A stretch of DNA of 57,413 nucleotides from Candidatus Ancaeobacter aquaticus. GTDB lineage: Bacteria; Auribacterota; Ancaeobacteria; Ancaeobacterales; Ancaeobacteraceae. Each line of letters begins with the position of its first letter. The first letter of the stretch is position 1. Shown here piece after piece: positions 8,729 through 17,241 of the stretch. A program made the translations under genes and the position numbers. Under the pieces are notes generated by a model, which saw nothing but the letters and a program-made list of their open reading frames with translations, was not told the DNA's origin and searched no databases. The stretch is taken from NCBI GenBank assembly GCA_030765405.1, contig JAVCCP010000054.1, positions 1-57,413 of the forward strand, written 5' to 3'.

Positions 8729-9489
8729 GAAGGCTTTCAATTTTGTTTGTCACACAGGCCATATTGGTCATATGTTTATGTGCGCCTGGATTCGCCCAGA
8801 AACAGTACGATAATTTTTATAAAGGAAATATTGCCTACGAAAAAGGTGAGTATGACCAAGCTGCTCAAGACTACGAAGGATTTCTTAAAAACGGATATGA
8901 AAGCGGTAATGTTTATTACAATCTTGGAAACACCTATTGGAAACTAAGGAATATCGGTAAATCGATACTCTTCTATGAAAAGGCATTACGCCTCATGCCT
9001 GGTGATGCAGATACATTAGCGAATCTTAATTTTGTGCAAAGGGAACTCGAAGATGTACCAGAGAAGGATAACCGAAACTGGTTTCTGAGAATGCTTGACT
9101 ATTTCTTTGCAGGAATATCATTAGATGGGTTAACTATACTGTGCGGCGTGTTTTTATGGATGGCCTGTATTGTCGGCATTGCATATTTATTCTTGAAGAA
9201 TAGGTGGAGCAGTGGCTTGAAGTATCCTCTTATAGTCGGTAATGTTTTTATTGTACTATTACTTATTCTTGTTATTCGTGTTGAATTTTACGAGAATATA
9301 CATTACGGGATTGTTCTCAATAAGGAAATTGAAGTAAAATACGGGCCTGTTGTGGGCGATGCGGTGGCCTTTACGCTTCATGAAGGTTCTAAGGTGTGTA
9401 TGGAGCATGAATCACATGATTGGTATCAGATATATTTCTCAAAAGGTAAGGTTGGCTGGGTGAGAAAGTCTACTCTTGGTGTAATTTAG
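8725..9489 (+). CDS. batE: BatE-like protein: TPR, two membrane helices, SH3-like domain
   Basis: 254 residues: signal peptide (residues 1-24, ending GFAQ), two TPR-type repeats (about 30-100, GNVYYNLGNTYWKLRNIGKS in the first), membrane helices at about 135-157 and 166-186, and a C-terminal SH3b-like domain ending VGWVRKSTLGVI. This domain order is that of BatE. It is the last gene of the Bat operon, and transcription probably ends at the palindrome that follows at 9495-9554. The ATGA overlap with batD indicates coupled translation. Confidence 0.83.
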   Translation: MRRLSILFVTQAILVICLCAPGFAQKQYDNFYKGNIAYEKGEYDQAAQDYEGFLKNGYESGNVYYNLGNTYWKLRNIGKSILFYEKALRLMPGDADTLANLNFVQRELEDVPEKDNRNWFLRMLDYFFAGISLDGLTILCGVFLWMACIVGIAYLFLKNRWSSGLKYPLIVGNVFIVLLLILVIRVEFYENIHYGIVLNKEIEVKYGPVVGDAVAFTLHEGSKVCMEHESHDWYQIYFSKGKVGWVRKSTLGVI

Positions 9490-9494
9490 TAAAG

Positions 9495-9554
9495 GGGGTC
9501 AGGCCTACACATTTGACATGATTTTAATCATGTCAAATGTGTAGGCCTGACCCC
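9495..9554. repeat. Perfect 60-base palindrome (29-base arms)
   Basis: Positions 9495-9523 are the exact reverse complement of 9526-9554, with TT in the centre. The arms begin GGGGTCAGGCCTACACAT and end at GGCCTGACCCC. It lies between the convergent batE and radical SAM genes and can fold into a very stable hairpin, so it could end transcription from both sides. Perfect arm identity and the GGGGTC/GACCCC ends are typical of REP-like or other small mobile palindromes; that class assignment is inference. Confidence 0.85.
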
Positions 9555-9566
9555 AGGAACTAATTA

Positions 9567-10919
9567 CTAATTCAATTCGTTATTAAGGCGTTTAGTTTCG
9601 TGCCGTAATTCTCTTATTATCTCAATGCTGAATGCAGGGTTTATTGACGGGCATATGGTGTGATTGTGCCACAGTGGGTCCAAATCTTCTGATATAAATC
9701 CGTTTTTCACTGCGCGAGTCCATTCAATTGTCCCCGGGATTGATGAATATGATGCAAGAAGAATGTGCGCCCCAAGATTATGGATAAACGCTATGTCGCG
9801 CTTGACATCATCTACTGTTTGTCCGGGGAGTCCTACCAATAGGTACATTTCTATTTCTCTGGATGTGAATCCATTATTGTTCAGGTTGGTGAGGGCCTGC
9901 TCGATTTCTGTATTAGTTACTTTATCGCCGGTATCCTTTTGTTTCTCAGGGATTGTTGTTTCTATACCCAACCTTATAGTTCTAAAGTCTAAAAGCTTTA
10001 TAAGTGAAGCAACTTCTGGGGTAATGTATCGTGCATGTAACGCGTTTGGCGTGTGAAAATAAAAGTGCAGATTGTTCTCAAGAATTTTTTTCATAAGCGG
10101 GATGAAATGTGATTCGGCTTTATATAAAACTGCGTCATCATAAAAGGCGATATTTTCTATTCCGAGATCATGGTAATGGGTGAGTTCTTTAATGATAGAG
10201 TCATGGTCTCTCTGAATAAAATGTGGTTCTATCAGTTTTGATGCGCAGTAGGTGCATGAAAAGGGGCATCCGACACTTGTTTGCAAAGCCGCTGCATTAT
10301 TATTCTTCAATAGATGATATGCTGGTATGATGTCTTCGACACACTTACTTTTATCGAAAGAGTGATCGACGATGGCATTAATAATATTAATAAGATGATT
10401 AAGCTGTGGGTTTTTTAGAATGTAATCAGCTCCGGTATGTTTGCGTGCATGCTCAGGGCAGATTATAGGATATATACCACCAAGAATTACAGGAGTGTCA
10501 GGGAACTGCTCTTTTGTAATTTTAATTGTCTCGACTACTCCCGGATACCAATACGTCATTATTGATGTTAGTATGATTGCGTCAGGTTTTGTTGCTTGAG
10601 CGAGTTTTTTTCTGAACAATTCTACGGGAATCCCATAGCGGTAATATCGGCGCGAGACATTCTCAATTTCTTGAGGTTTTTCTATTTGAGTCTTTGGAAA
10701 TTTGCCGCAATCATATTCATCAAAACGCGGTGTATTCCTTTTATAATACGTGGCTATGTCAGGATCTTTTCTATCGAGGCAATTAATAAGATCAATTTCA
10801 CATCCCTGGCGTTCCAGAACGGATGCTGCCTTCAAAAGGCCATGTGGTCTTACCCACAGGTCGTATAATGCAAAGTCGTGTATATAAGGATTTATAAGTA
10901 ATATGTTTATATTGTTCAT
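9567..10919 (-). CDS. B12-binding-type radical SAM protein
   Basis: About 450 residues. The N-terminal part (INILLINPY, later ILTSIMTYWYPG and VILGGIYP) looks like the Rossmann-type B12-binding domain; the central part has the radical SAM cluster motif CPFSCTYC (about residue 217-224) and TIM-barrel strands (IAFYDDAVL, TIRLGIETT, EMYLLVGLPGQT). The family is large and includes methyltransferases and other enzymes, so the substrate cannot be named. The start is set at the ATG at 10919, which has AGGT seven bases upstream, not the in-frame TTG at 10940. The gene stands alone, opposite to both neighbours, between the perfect palindrome and a word array. Confidence 0.82.
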   Translation of the reverse strand: MNNINILLINPYIHDFALYDLWVRPHGLLKAASVLERQGCEIDLINCLDRKDPDIATYYKRNTPRFDEYDCGKFPKTQIEKPQEIENVSRRYYRYGIPVELFRKKLAQATKPDAIILTSIMTYWYPGVVETIKITKEQFPDTPVILGGIYPIICPEHARKHTGADYILKNPQLNHLINIINAIVDHSFDKSKCVEDIIPAYHLLKNNNAAALQTSVGCPFSCTYCASKLIEPHFIQRDHDSIIKELTHYHDLGIENIAFYDDAVLYKAESHFIPLMKKILENNLHFYFHTPNALHARYITPEVASLIKLLDFRTIRLGIETTIPEKQKDTGDKVTNTEIEQALTNLNNNGFTSREIEMYLLVGLPGQTVDDVKRDIAFIHNLGAHILLASYSSIPGTIEWTRAVKNGFISEDLDPLWHNHTICPSINPAFSIEIIRELRHETKRLNNELN

Positions 10920-10940
10920 AGTGTGACCTAGATTGTACAA

Positions 10941-11122
10941 CTAAAATTCCAATAACCAAATACCAATTTCTCCCCAGGGGGACTTAATCCCGAAAATTCT
11001 ACGAATCCCTCGGGGCAAACAAATCACAATTCCTAATGACCAAATTACAAAAAAGCGTTTTGAAATTGGAATTTTGATATTCTAATTTGTTTAGAATTTT
11101 GATATTAGGATTTAGAATTTAT
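10941..11122. repeat. Inverted short-word array upstream of leuA
   Basis: Left words near 10943-10971 (AAAATTCCAATAACCAAATA type) and 11029-11052 (CACAATTCCTAATGACCAAA) are roughly complementary to right words at 11060-11121 (GAAATTGGAATTTTGATATT, then TTTGTTTAGAATTTTGATAT). The centre holds a GC-richer stretch (10973-11017) with CCCC/GGGG tracts. The right half read in reverse shares words with the array at 13621-13755. Confidence 0.55.
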
Positions 11123-11153
11123 CATAATACAATGCATATTATATACTTGTGCA

Positions 11154-11162
11154 TGGTATAAT
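11154..11162 (+). promoter_or_regulatory. Extended -10 promoter for leuA
   Basis: TGGTATAAT matches the extended -10 consensus TGnTATAAT exactly. No good -35 is seen at 16-18 bases, which fits an extended -10 promoter. It lies 35 bases before the leuA start codon. Confidence 0.5.
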
Positions 11163-11196
11163 ATCTGCTATTATATTACCAAAATAAGGAGTAATT

Positions 11197-12738
11197 ATGA
11201 AAGAGAAGGTCATAATTTTTGATACGACTTTACGCGACGGCGAACAGTCTCCTGGGGCGAGCATGGACTTGAGAGAAAAACTTGAGGTTGCTCGTCAGCT
11301 CGAACGTATGAATGTGGATGTAATAGAGGCAGGTTTTCCTATTGCTTCACCCGGTGATTATGAAGCGGTAAAGCTTGTCTCAAAAGAACTAAAAAAACCT
11401 ATTATTTGTGGATTGGCACGATCGGTGAAAAAAGATATTGATCGGGCACTTGATGCTTTGAAATATGCGAAACATCCTCGTATTCACATTTTTCTAGCAA
11501 CATCAAAGATCCATATGAAACATAAGCTTAAAAAAGCTGAATCTGAAATACTTAAAATTGCCACAGAATCTGTTGCGTATGCAAGAAAATATATCAAGGA
11601 TATTGAGTTTTCTCCTGAAGATGCTTCTCGTACAGAACCTGAATTCTTAAAGCAGGTTGTTGAAGCGGTTATCGGGGCAGGTGCAACAACGGTGAATATT
11701 CCTGATACAGTAGGATATACGCTTCCTTGTCCATATGGGGAACAAATAAAGTATTTGAAAGAAAATGTATCAAATATTGAGAAAGCAGTTATCAGTGTGC
11801 ATTGTCACAATGATTTGGGCCTTGCTGTAGCTAATTCTATTAGTGCGATCGTTAATGGTGCACGTCAAATTGAGTGTACGATCAATGGTATCGGTGAGCG
11901 TGCAGGTAACGCTGCAATGGAAGAAATCGTCATGATATTGAAAACACGTAAAGATCTTTTCCGGGGACTCTACACTGATATCAATGCAAAAGAAATATAT
12001 CGTTCAAGTAAATTGGTGAGCCAAATAACCGGTATCCATGTACAGCCCAACAAAGCTATTGTGGGTGAAAACGCGTTTGCGCATGAATCCGGTATTCATC
12101 AGGATGGTATGCTTAAGGAACGGACAACATATGAAATTATGAGGCCAGAATCAATCGGTCTTACTGAAAGTAAGCTCGTATTGGGGAAACATTCGGGTAG
12201 GCATGCTTTCAAAAATAAGCTGGAGTCTATGGGCCTTAGCCTTAAACAGGATGATTTAGATAAGGCATTTGAACGATTTAAGACCCTTGCTGACAAAAAG
12301 AAAACTATTTATGACGAGGATATTCAGGCGATTATCAGTGATGAGATTGCACACGGTAAAGAAACATATCAGCTTGAGTATTTAAATGTTACCAGCGGTA
12401 CGGGATCTATACCGACAGCAACGGTAAAGGTTCGTAAAGGATCAAAGGTCCTGACAGATGCGGCCTGTGGTGACGGACCAGTAGATGCGGCCTGTAAGAC
12501 TATTGATCGTATTACCGGTATTACCGGAAAGTTGACTAATTATTCTTTACGTGCGGTTACTTCCGGTAAGGATGCTATCGGTGAAGTATTTGTTCGTGTT
12601 GATAGCGAAGGCAAAACCGTAAGTGGTCGAGGGGCAAATACCGATATTATTGTAGCCAGCGCAAAAGCATATTTAAATGCGATAAATCATCTTATTTATA
12701 TGAAGACGGAAAAAAAAGCTATAAGCGGTAAGGTTTAG
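11197..12738 (+). CDS. leuA: 2-isopropylmalate synthase
   Basis: 513 residues, the length of bacterial LeuA type 1. It condenses acetyl-CoA with 2-oxoisovalerate, the first step of leucine synthesis. The N-terminal HMGL-type TIM barrel shows [14 protein letters not shown] (from about residue 9), the metal-binding HCHNDLG motif and the [10 protein letters not shown] motif; the C-terminal regulatory LeuA dimer domain (about 390-500) is present, so feedback inhibition by leucine is expected. The family includes citramalate and homocitrate synthases; overall length and motifs favour LeuA. AAGGAG precedes the ATG. aroE follows 17 bases downstream. Confidence 0.94.
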   Translation: MKEKVIIFDTTLRDGEQSPGASMDLREKLEVARQLERMNVDVIEAGFPIASPGDYEAVKLVSKELKKPIICGLARSVKKDIDRALDALKYAKHPRIHIFLATSKIHMKHKLKKAESEILKIATESVAYARKYIKDIEFSPEDASRTEPEFLKQVVEAVIGAGATTVNIPDTVGYTLPCPYGEQIKYLKENVSNIEKAVISVHCHNDLGLAVANSISAIVNGARQIECTINGIGERAGNAAMEEIVMILKTRKDLFRGLYTDINAKEIYRSSKLVSQITGIHVQPNKAIVGENAFAHESGIHQDGMLKERTTYEIMRPESIGLTESKLVLGKHSGRHAFKNKLESMGLSLKQDDLDKAFERFKTLADKKKTIYDEDIQAIISDEIAHGKETYQLEYLNVTSGTGSIPTATVKVRKGSKVLTDAACGDGPVDAACKTIDRITGITGKLTNYSLRAVTSGKDAIGEVFVRVDSEGKTVSGRGANTDIIVASAKAYLNAINHLIYMKTEKKAISGKV

Positions 12739-12755
12739 TTTATAAGGGAAGATTT

Positions 12756-13616
12756 ATGGGAATATCTGGCAAGACAAAAATATACGGAATATTTGGTTAT
12801 CCAGTAAAGCATACCGCATCTCCTGCGATGCATAATGCGGCTTTCACAGAACTGGGTCTTGATGCAGTATATGTTCCATTTGAAGTGCCGACTACAGACT
12901 TATCTGTTGCTACACGCTCTCTGAGAGCGCTTGGTGTTTCCGGTATTAATGTTACGGTTCCTCATAAAGAAAAGATTATTCCGTATCTCGATTCGTTGTC
13001 TAAAGAAGCTAAACTAATTGGTGCGGTAAATACGATAGTAAATAAAAAGGGAAAGCTCATTGGATATAATACTGACGGTGCTGGCTTTGTCAGGTCGTTA
13101 GCACAAGACGCTGGATGCTCCGTAAAGGGAAAAAAGATGGTGTTGTTCGGTGCAGGTGGTGCTGGACGTGCTGTTGCGATCCAATCACTTTTAAAAGGTG
13201 TATCTCAGATTGTTATAGTTGATGTTGCCGAGAAAAAAGCAAAAAATCTTGCTAGATATATTAATCGTTCTGTTAAGGGAAATAAAGTTAAAGCAATATC
13301 TCATAAAGATAGTGCACTAAAAAATATAGTCTCTCAGGCTGATGTTGCTGTAAATGCGTCACCATGTGGTATGCATGCGAAAGATCCTCTTCCATTTGAT
13401 CTTTCAGCTATCACAAAGAAAACAGTAGTGTATGATCTTATCTATAACCCTTCTGAAACGAGACTTTTAAAAAGTGCTAAAAAGAAGGGATGCATTACTG
13501 TAAACGGCATGGGAATGCTTCTTAATCAGGGATGTGAAGCGTTTGAAATATGGACTGGAAAGAAAGCACCTGTCACTATCATGAAGAAAGCTTTGAAAAG
13601 TTGTATATATAAGTAA
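12756..13616 (+). CDS. aroE: Shikimate dehydrogenase
   Basis: 286 residues. Reduces 3-dehydroshikimate to shikimate with NADPH. The substrate site shows GYPVKHTASPAMHNAAF, the catalytic Lys is in NVTVPHKE, the partner Asp in YNTDGAGF, and the nucleotide-binding loop is GAGGAGRA. The C-terminal MLLNQGCEAFEIWTG motif is intact. It probably shares the leuA transcript, and is separate from the aroC-aroK-aroB cluster 3.6 kb downstream. Confidence 0.95.
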   Translation: MGISGKTKIYGIFGYPVKHTASPAMHNAAFTELGLDAVYVPFEVPTTDLSVATRSLRALGVSGINVTVPHKEKIIPYLDSLSKEAKLIGAVNTIVNKKGKLIGYNTDGAGFVRSLAQDAGCSVKGKKMVLFGAGGAGRAVAIQSLLKGVSQIVIVDVAEKKAKNLARYINRSVKGNKVKAISHKDSALKNIVSQADVAVNASPCGMHAKDPLPFDLSAITKKTVVYDLIYNPSETRLLKSAKKKGCITVNGMGMLLNQGCEAFEIWTGKKAPVTIMKKALKSCIYK

Positions 13617-13620
13617 AATC

Positions 13621-13755
13621 CTAAATAATAATTTCTAAACACTAAACAAATTCGAATATCAAAATGAGAAATTATCAAAACATTAGGAATGTTTAATATT
13701 TAGAAAATTAGTGTTTGTTTAGAGTTTAGGTATTCGGATTTAGTATTTTTTTGAT
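13621..13755. repeat. Inverted short-word array between aroE and the prepilin peptidase gene
   Basis: Left words (TTTCTAAACACTAAACAAAT then TCGAATATCAAAAT) are imperfectly complementary to right words (TTAGTGTTTGTTTAGAGTTT then AGGTATTCGGATTT). The arms are about 30 bases. CTAAACAAATTxGAATATCA is also present, inverted, in the array upstream of leuA. Confidence 0.6.
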
Positions 13756-13767
13756 GGAGAGGTATCT

Positions 13768-14583
13768 GTGGATTTTATTGTTGTCCTACCTTTTGTTTTT
13801 ATATTTGGTCTCATGGCGGGCAGTTTCATGAATGTCTGTATCTATAGGATCCCGAGAGAAAAATCTGTTGTTAAACCGAGATCAAGTTGTCCTCAGTGTG
13901 GGAGACTCATTAGATGGTATGACAATATCCCTCTTCTCAGTTATTGTGTTTTAGGGGGTAAGTGCAGAATCTGTAAAGCCGTAATATCGTTTCGGTATTT
14001 TCTTGTCGAGCTTTTGACCGGCATATCATTTGTTCTTTTCTTTTATTATGGATATGTTAATGGCGGGATCCCGCTTTCAGTTATCTACATATATTTTGTG
14101 TCATCTCTTATTGTATGCACATTTATTGATTTTGAGTTTTACATTATTCCTGATAGCATTTCTTTGTCAGGTATTGGCGTGGGGTTACTAGCCGGATTGT
14201 TAGTTCCTCAAATGCTCGGTGAGGTAACACATCTTAAAGGGTTATTGTTTTCATTCATCGGAGCGCTTGTCGGTGGTGGAGTCCTTTTTATTATTGCGAT
14301 CGTTGCGGAATATATATTAAAAAAAGAAGCAATGGGCATGGGAGATGTTAAACTGATGGCCATGATAGGTGCTTTTATTGGCTGGAAACTCGTGCTTTTG
14401 ACACTGTTTTTTTCATCACTCATTGGTTCAGTTATCGGGATTATACTGATTGTTGCAGGAAAAGCAAATATGCAGAGCAAAATTCCTTTTGGACCATATA
14501 TATGTCTCGGCGCAATCATTGCGCTCTTTTTTGGTAACCTATTGACAGACTGGTATATAGGTCTTATAGTAAATATTCATTAA
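13768..14583 (+). CDS. pilD: Prepilin peptidase (type IV leader peptidase)
   Basis: 271 residues, integral membrane. Cleaves the leader of type IV pilin or type II secretion pseudopilin precursors and N-methylates them. The N-terminal domain has the two-CxxC zinc motif (CPQCG and CRIC, about 42-45 and 67-73). The catalytic aspartates are in FIDFEFYIIPD and in MGMGDVKLMAMIGA, the GxGD signature. About eight membrane helices are visible. It starts with GTG at 13768, six bases after GGAGAGG. No pilin genes are in the window. Confidence 0.93.
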   Translation: MDFIVVLPFVFIFGLMAGSFMNVCIYRIPREKSVVKPRSSCPQCGRLIRWYDNIPLLSYCVLGGKCRICKAVISFRYFLVELLTGISFVLFFYYGYVNGGIPLSVIYIYFVSSLIVCTFIDFEFYIIPDSISLSGIGVGLLAGLLVPQMLGEVTHLKGLLFSFIGALVGGGVLFIIAIVAEYILKKEAMGMGDVKLMAMIGAFIGWKLVLLTLFFSSLIGSVIGIILIVAGKANMQSKIPFGPYICLGAIIALFFGNLLTDWYIGLIVNIH

Positions 14584-14603
14584 TCCTCTATTACACCACT
14601 AAA

Positions 14604-14657
14604 AAAGGGACAGCCCTGAATTTTTTATTTCATAAAAAATAGCGACAGTCCCATTTT
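14604..14657. repeat. REP-like palindrome pair after pilD
   Basis: AAAAGGGACAGCCCTGAA on the left and GCGACAGTCCCATTTT on the right flank an A/T spacer with complementary TTTTTTAT and ATAAAAAAT segments. The two ends carry degenerate copies of the GGGACAGTCCC core seen at 17120-17168. It lies just after the pilD stop and can fold as a terminator. Confidence 0.6.
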
Positions 14658-14748
14658 CTCCTCTCACTCACCGCGGTGGTGGGTATAAATCTGTATATAT
14701 TTTTTTAATGCTCATTTCTTTCAGAACTCGTTTTTTATAGCTACACTA

Positions 14749-14777
14749 TTGAAATACACTTTTATATAAGGTACAAT
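14749..14777 (+). promoter_or_regulatory. Promoter of the 14797 gene
   Basis: TTGAAA at 14749-14754 and TACAAT at 14772-14777 are separated by 17 bases; each differs from consensus by one base. The start codon lies about 20 bases further on, so the leader is short. Confidence 0.65.
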
Positions 14778-14796
14778 AGTAGCGGAAGAGGTGTCT

Positions 14797-17112
14797 ATGA
14801 AGTGTATGATGCGTAAAGTGATATCGTTTTTTGTTGCGCTCGTGTTTTGTTCTGTTACGAGTGTGCATGGTCTTGTCATTGAAGATGATACTACCACAAA
14901 TTTAGAAATACACCTGGAAAAGCTTGCCCCTCAATCAATAGATAAAAAATATCCTCCTAAACGCATTCAGTATCTATTAGAACAAAGGCAAGAACTCGGT
15001 AACTTAGTTACTTTTATTTATGAAACGCTCGTGGAGTCTATTAATGATCCAACACGATCATTAATGCATGCCAGTGAAGAACTAAAAAATAAAATTAATG
15101 AGTATCAAGATAAAAAGGCACGCAGTGTCTCGTTTACTGTGCTTACCAAGCTTATTACTGCGCGCCTGACAGATGACGATGCTATTTCCTATATTCTTAT
15201 TCCTTTTAAGATGGGACAGAAAAACTACATTTTTGTTGTCCGTTCAGATTATGCTGTTTTTGAAGAGAAAAGCGAAAAACTACTCGAAACATTACCTTTT
15301 GTATCAGAGTTTAAAACAACGCCTAAAAACTTGTCCGTAGAAATACGTGAAATACCAAAAGATACCAGAATTGATCAAGGGATGTTTGTTTCCCAAAAAG
15401 ATTTTTATCTTGCGCAAAATTTAGATTCTGATGAGCGAACCGGTATTATAAAAAAATATTCCCCCTTATTTATGGTGCTTTTTTTTATCATGTTTATGGC
15501 TAATACGAGTCCACTCAGTGCTCAGCAGAAAAGAGAGGATCTTTCTATGAAAAACCCCGTGGTGAGAGAGTTTATCCCTTCATTTCTGCAGACTCAGGAA
15601 AAAAATGATGAGAAAACCAGGGTAGTATATAACCGTAACCTATTGTCTGCTCAAAAAGCGATTAACTGGCTTACCGGGCAATATAACACAAAAACTCATC
15701 TCTGTGATAGTTACGAAGATGAAGGGGGATTAAATGTCCTGCCGGAGTTAGCACCTGCCGGGTACACATTTGATCAGGCCTTGTGGGCCATTGCAATGGA
15801 TTCATTGGGCTCACATAAAAATGCAAGTCAGGTGCTTCGTGCGTTAGAAAAATTGCAAATGCCTAACGGTTCTTTTTATCCTGGATATAACATACACAAT
15901 CCACAAATAGGTTATTTTACGAATAATATACATGCGGGGCCTATTGCATTCGTTGTCATGGCCAATAATTTTCATGTGTATGCAACCGGAGGAGCGAAAA
16001 ACGGTGACAGGCAATTTGTTGCAATGGCACAAAATGCAGCAAATTTCTTGCTTACTAAACAAGGACCAAGCGGAGATGTCCGTTCAGAGATTGACGGTAA
16101 AATGTTTGCCAGCGTTGAAGAAAATATTGATTGCTATAGCGCATTCTATTATTTGTATAAAATAACCGGTGATAAGAAATACGGCATTGCTGCGCAAAAA
16201 ATGAAAAAATTTCTTGAATCAATGTGGGATAATGAAAGAGGGTTCTTCTATCAAGGATTGAATTATACTGATAACGGTACATTTTATACAAATATTGAGC
16301 CGGCATATGACGCAAGCGTATGGGGGTATCTCCTATTAGGTGACAGAGGGCCGGGCGGTGAGGAATATGATAGAGGGTTGGATTTTGTTCAAAAAGAACT
16401 GCTGGTAAGTAATGATACCGGTTTTGTCCATGTGAGCAGTGACATGAGAAAGTATCGGGATGTGTTCTGGATTGATCCGACAATATGGTTTTCTATTGCG
16501 CGCCTCAAAGAAGGGAATGTTTCTCATGCACAGCTGTTTTTCAGTAATATGCTTCGGTATCAAACCGCACGCGGGGGATTTCCTCTGAATGAATGGAAAA
16601 ATAGGGGGGTGGAAGGTAAAGATGCGCATTCTGATCCTGTATGGAAATTGTATCCTTTTGATGCTGTTCATCCTGCTGTGGCTGCAGTCTTTTATATGAA
16701 ACTCTTGCAAAATCCGGATTTCAATATTTTTCATCCTACTCTCAGTGCAGGTAAACCAATTCCCGGCGTGACAGTAAAAGATGTCTCAAAACTTAAGAAA
16801 CCTTCTCGGAAGAAAAAGGGGCGTTTATATGGCATTACCGGTGCGGTGTTTATTCCTGAGCTTATAAACGGTATCATGTCTTTATATCAATACATGATAG
16901 ATCTATCGCCGTATGTATTTGGTCTTTCTCTTGCTGCAATCGGAATTTATACGGGGTGGCAGAAGAGGGGAATGATTAAAGATATCTTTGTATCGTTCAA
17001 AAGGTACTATGATGAAATAGACAAGAGTATGCTTAAGATACCGCGCCTCAATATATTAAAGCAGTATGAAGGGCTGAAAAAGAAACGCAGTTTATTCTCT
17101 TCCTCTGCTTGA
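14797..17112 (+). CDS. Large exported protein with alpha/alpha-toroid-like domain
   Basis: About 771 residues; no family recognised with certainty. An N-terminal signal sequence (about 1-25) is followed by a 190-residue region of helices, a hydrophobic stretch at about 224-244 that itself ends like a signal peptide (TSPLSAQ), then about 400 residues resembling six-hairpin glycosidase or terpenoid-cyclase-like toroids (WLTGQY, YTFDQALWAIAMDSLG, FYYLYKITGDKKYG, EPAYDASVWGYLLLG, FWIDPTIWFSIA, then AVAAVFYMKLL). A hydrophobic segment near 705-720 precedes a basic C-terminal tail. A polysaccharide-active enzyme at the envelope is a reasonable guess only. The ATG at 14797 with AAGAGG upstream is preferred to an in-frame GTG at 14791. 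The gene has its own promoter and is closed by a palindrome. Confidence 0.7.
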   Translation: MKCMMRKVISFFVALVFCSVTSVHGLVIEDDTTTNLEIHLEKLAPQSIDKKYPPKRIQYLLEQRQELGNLVTFIYETLVESINDPTRSLMHASEELKNKINEYQDKKARSVSFTVLTKLITARLTDDDAISYILIPFKMGQKNYIFVVRSDYAVFEEKSEKLLETLPFVSEFKTTPKNLSVEIREIPKDTRIDQGMFVSQKDFYLAQNLDSDERTGIIKKYSPLFMVLFFIMFMANTSPLSAQQKREDLSMKNPVVREFIPSFLQTQEKNDEKTRVVYNRNLLSAQKAINWLTGQYNTKTHLCDSYEDEGGLNVLPELAPAGYTFDQALWAIAMDSLGSHKNASQVLRALEKLQMPNGSFYPGYNIHNPQIGYFTNNIHAGPIAFVVMANNFHVYATGGAKNGDRQFVAMAQNAANFLLTKQGPSGDVRSEIDGKMFASVEENIDCYSAFYYLYKITGDKKYGIAAQKMKKFLESMWDNERGFFYQGLNYTDNGTFYTNIEPAYDASVWGYLLLGDRGPGGEEYDRGLDFVQKELLVSNDTGFVHVSSDMRKYRDVFWIDPTIWFSIARLKEGNVSHAQLFFSNMLRYQTARGGFPLNEWKNRGVEGKDAHSDPVWKLYPFDAVHPAVAAVFYMKLLQNPDFNIFHPTLSAGKPIPGVTVKDVSKLKKPSRKKKGRLYGITGAVFIPELINGIMSLYQYMIDLSPYVFGLSLAAIGIYTGWQKRGMIKDIFVSFKRYYDEIDKSMLKIPRLNILKQYEGLKKKRSLFSSSA

Positions 17113-17118
17113 GACGTT

Positions 17119-17169
17119 AAAAATGGGACAGTCCCGAATTTTTAAAAAAATAGGGACAGTCCCCATTTT
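17119..17169. repeat. REP-like element with two GGGACAGTCCC palindromes
   Basis: GGGACAGTCCC occurs at 17125-17135 and again, as GGGACAGTCCCC, at about 17153-17164. They are separated by AATTTTTAAAAAAATA, and the whole is flanked by AAAAT and ATTTT so that it is also a larger inverted repeat. It follows the 14797 gene stop by seven bases and could terminate its transcript. Confidence 0.7.
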
Positions 17170-17171
17170 GT

Positions 17172-17200
17172 TTGACAACATTCTATCCTGCTGGTAACAT
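17172..17200 (+). promoter_or_regulatory. Promoter of the aroC operon
   Basis: TTGACA (17172-17177, perfect -35), 17-base spacer, TAACAT (17195-17200, four of six). It begins directly after the REP-like element and lies 42 bases before the aroC start codon. Confidence 0.6.
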
Positions 17201-17241
17201 TTTCCTTGCTAACACGTTATAAACTATTATGAGGTGACGAT

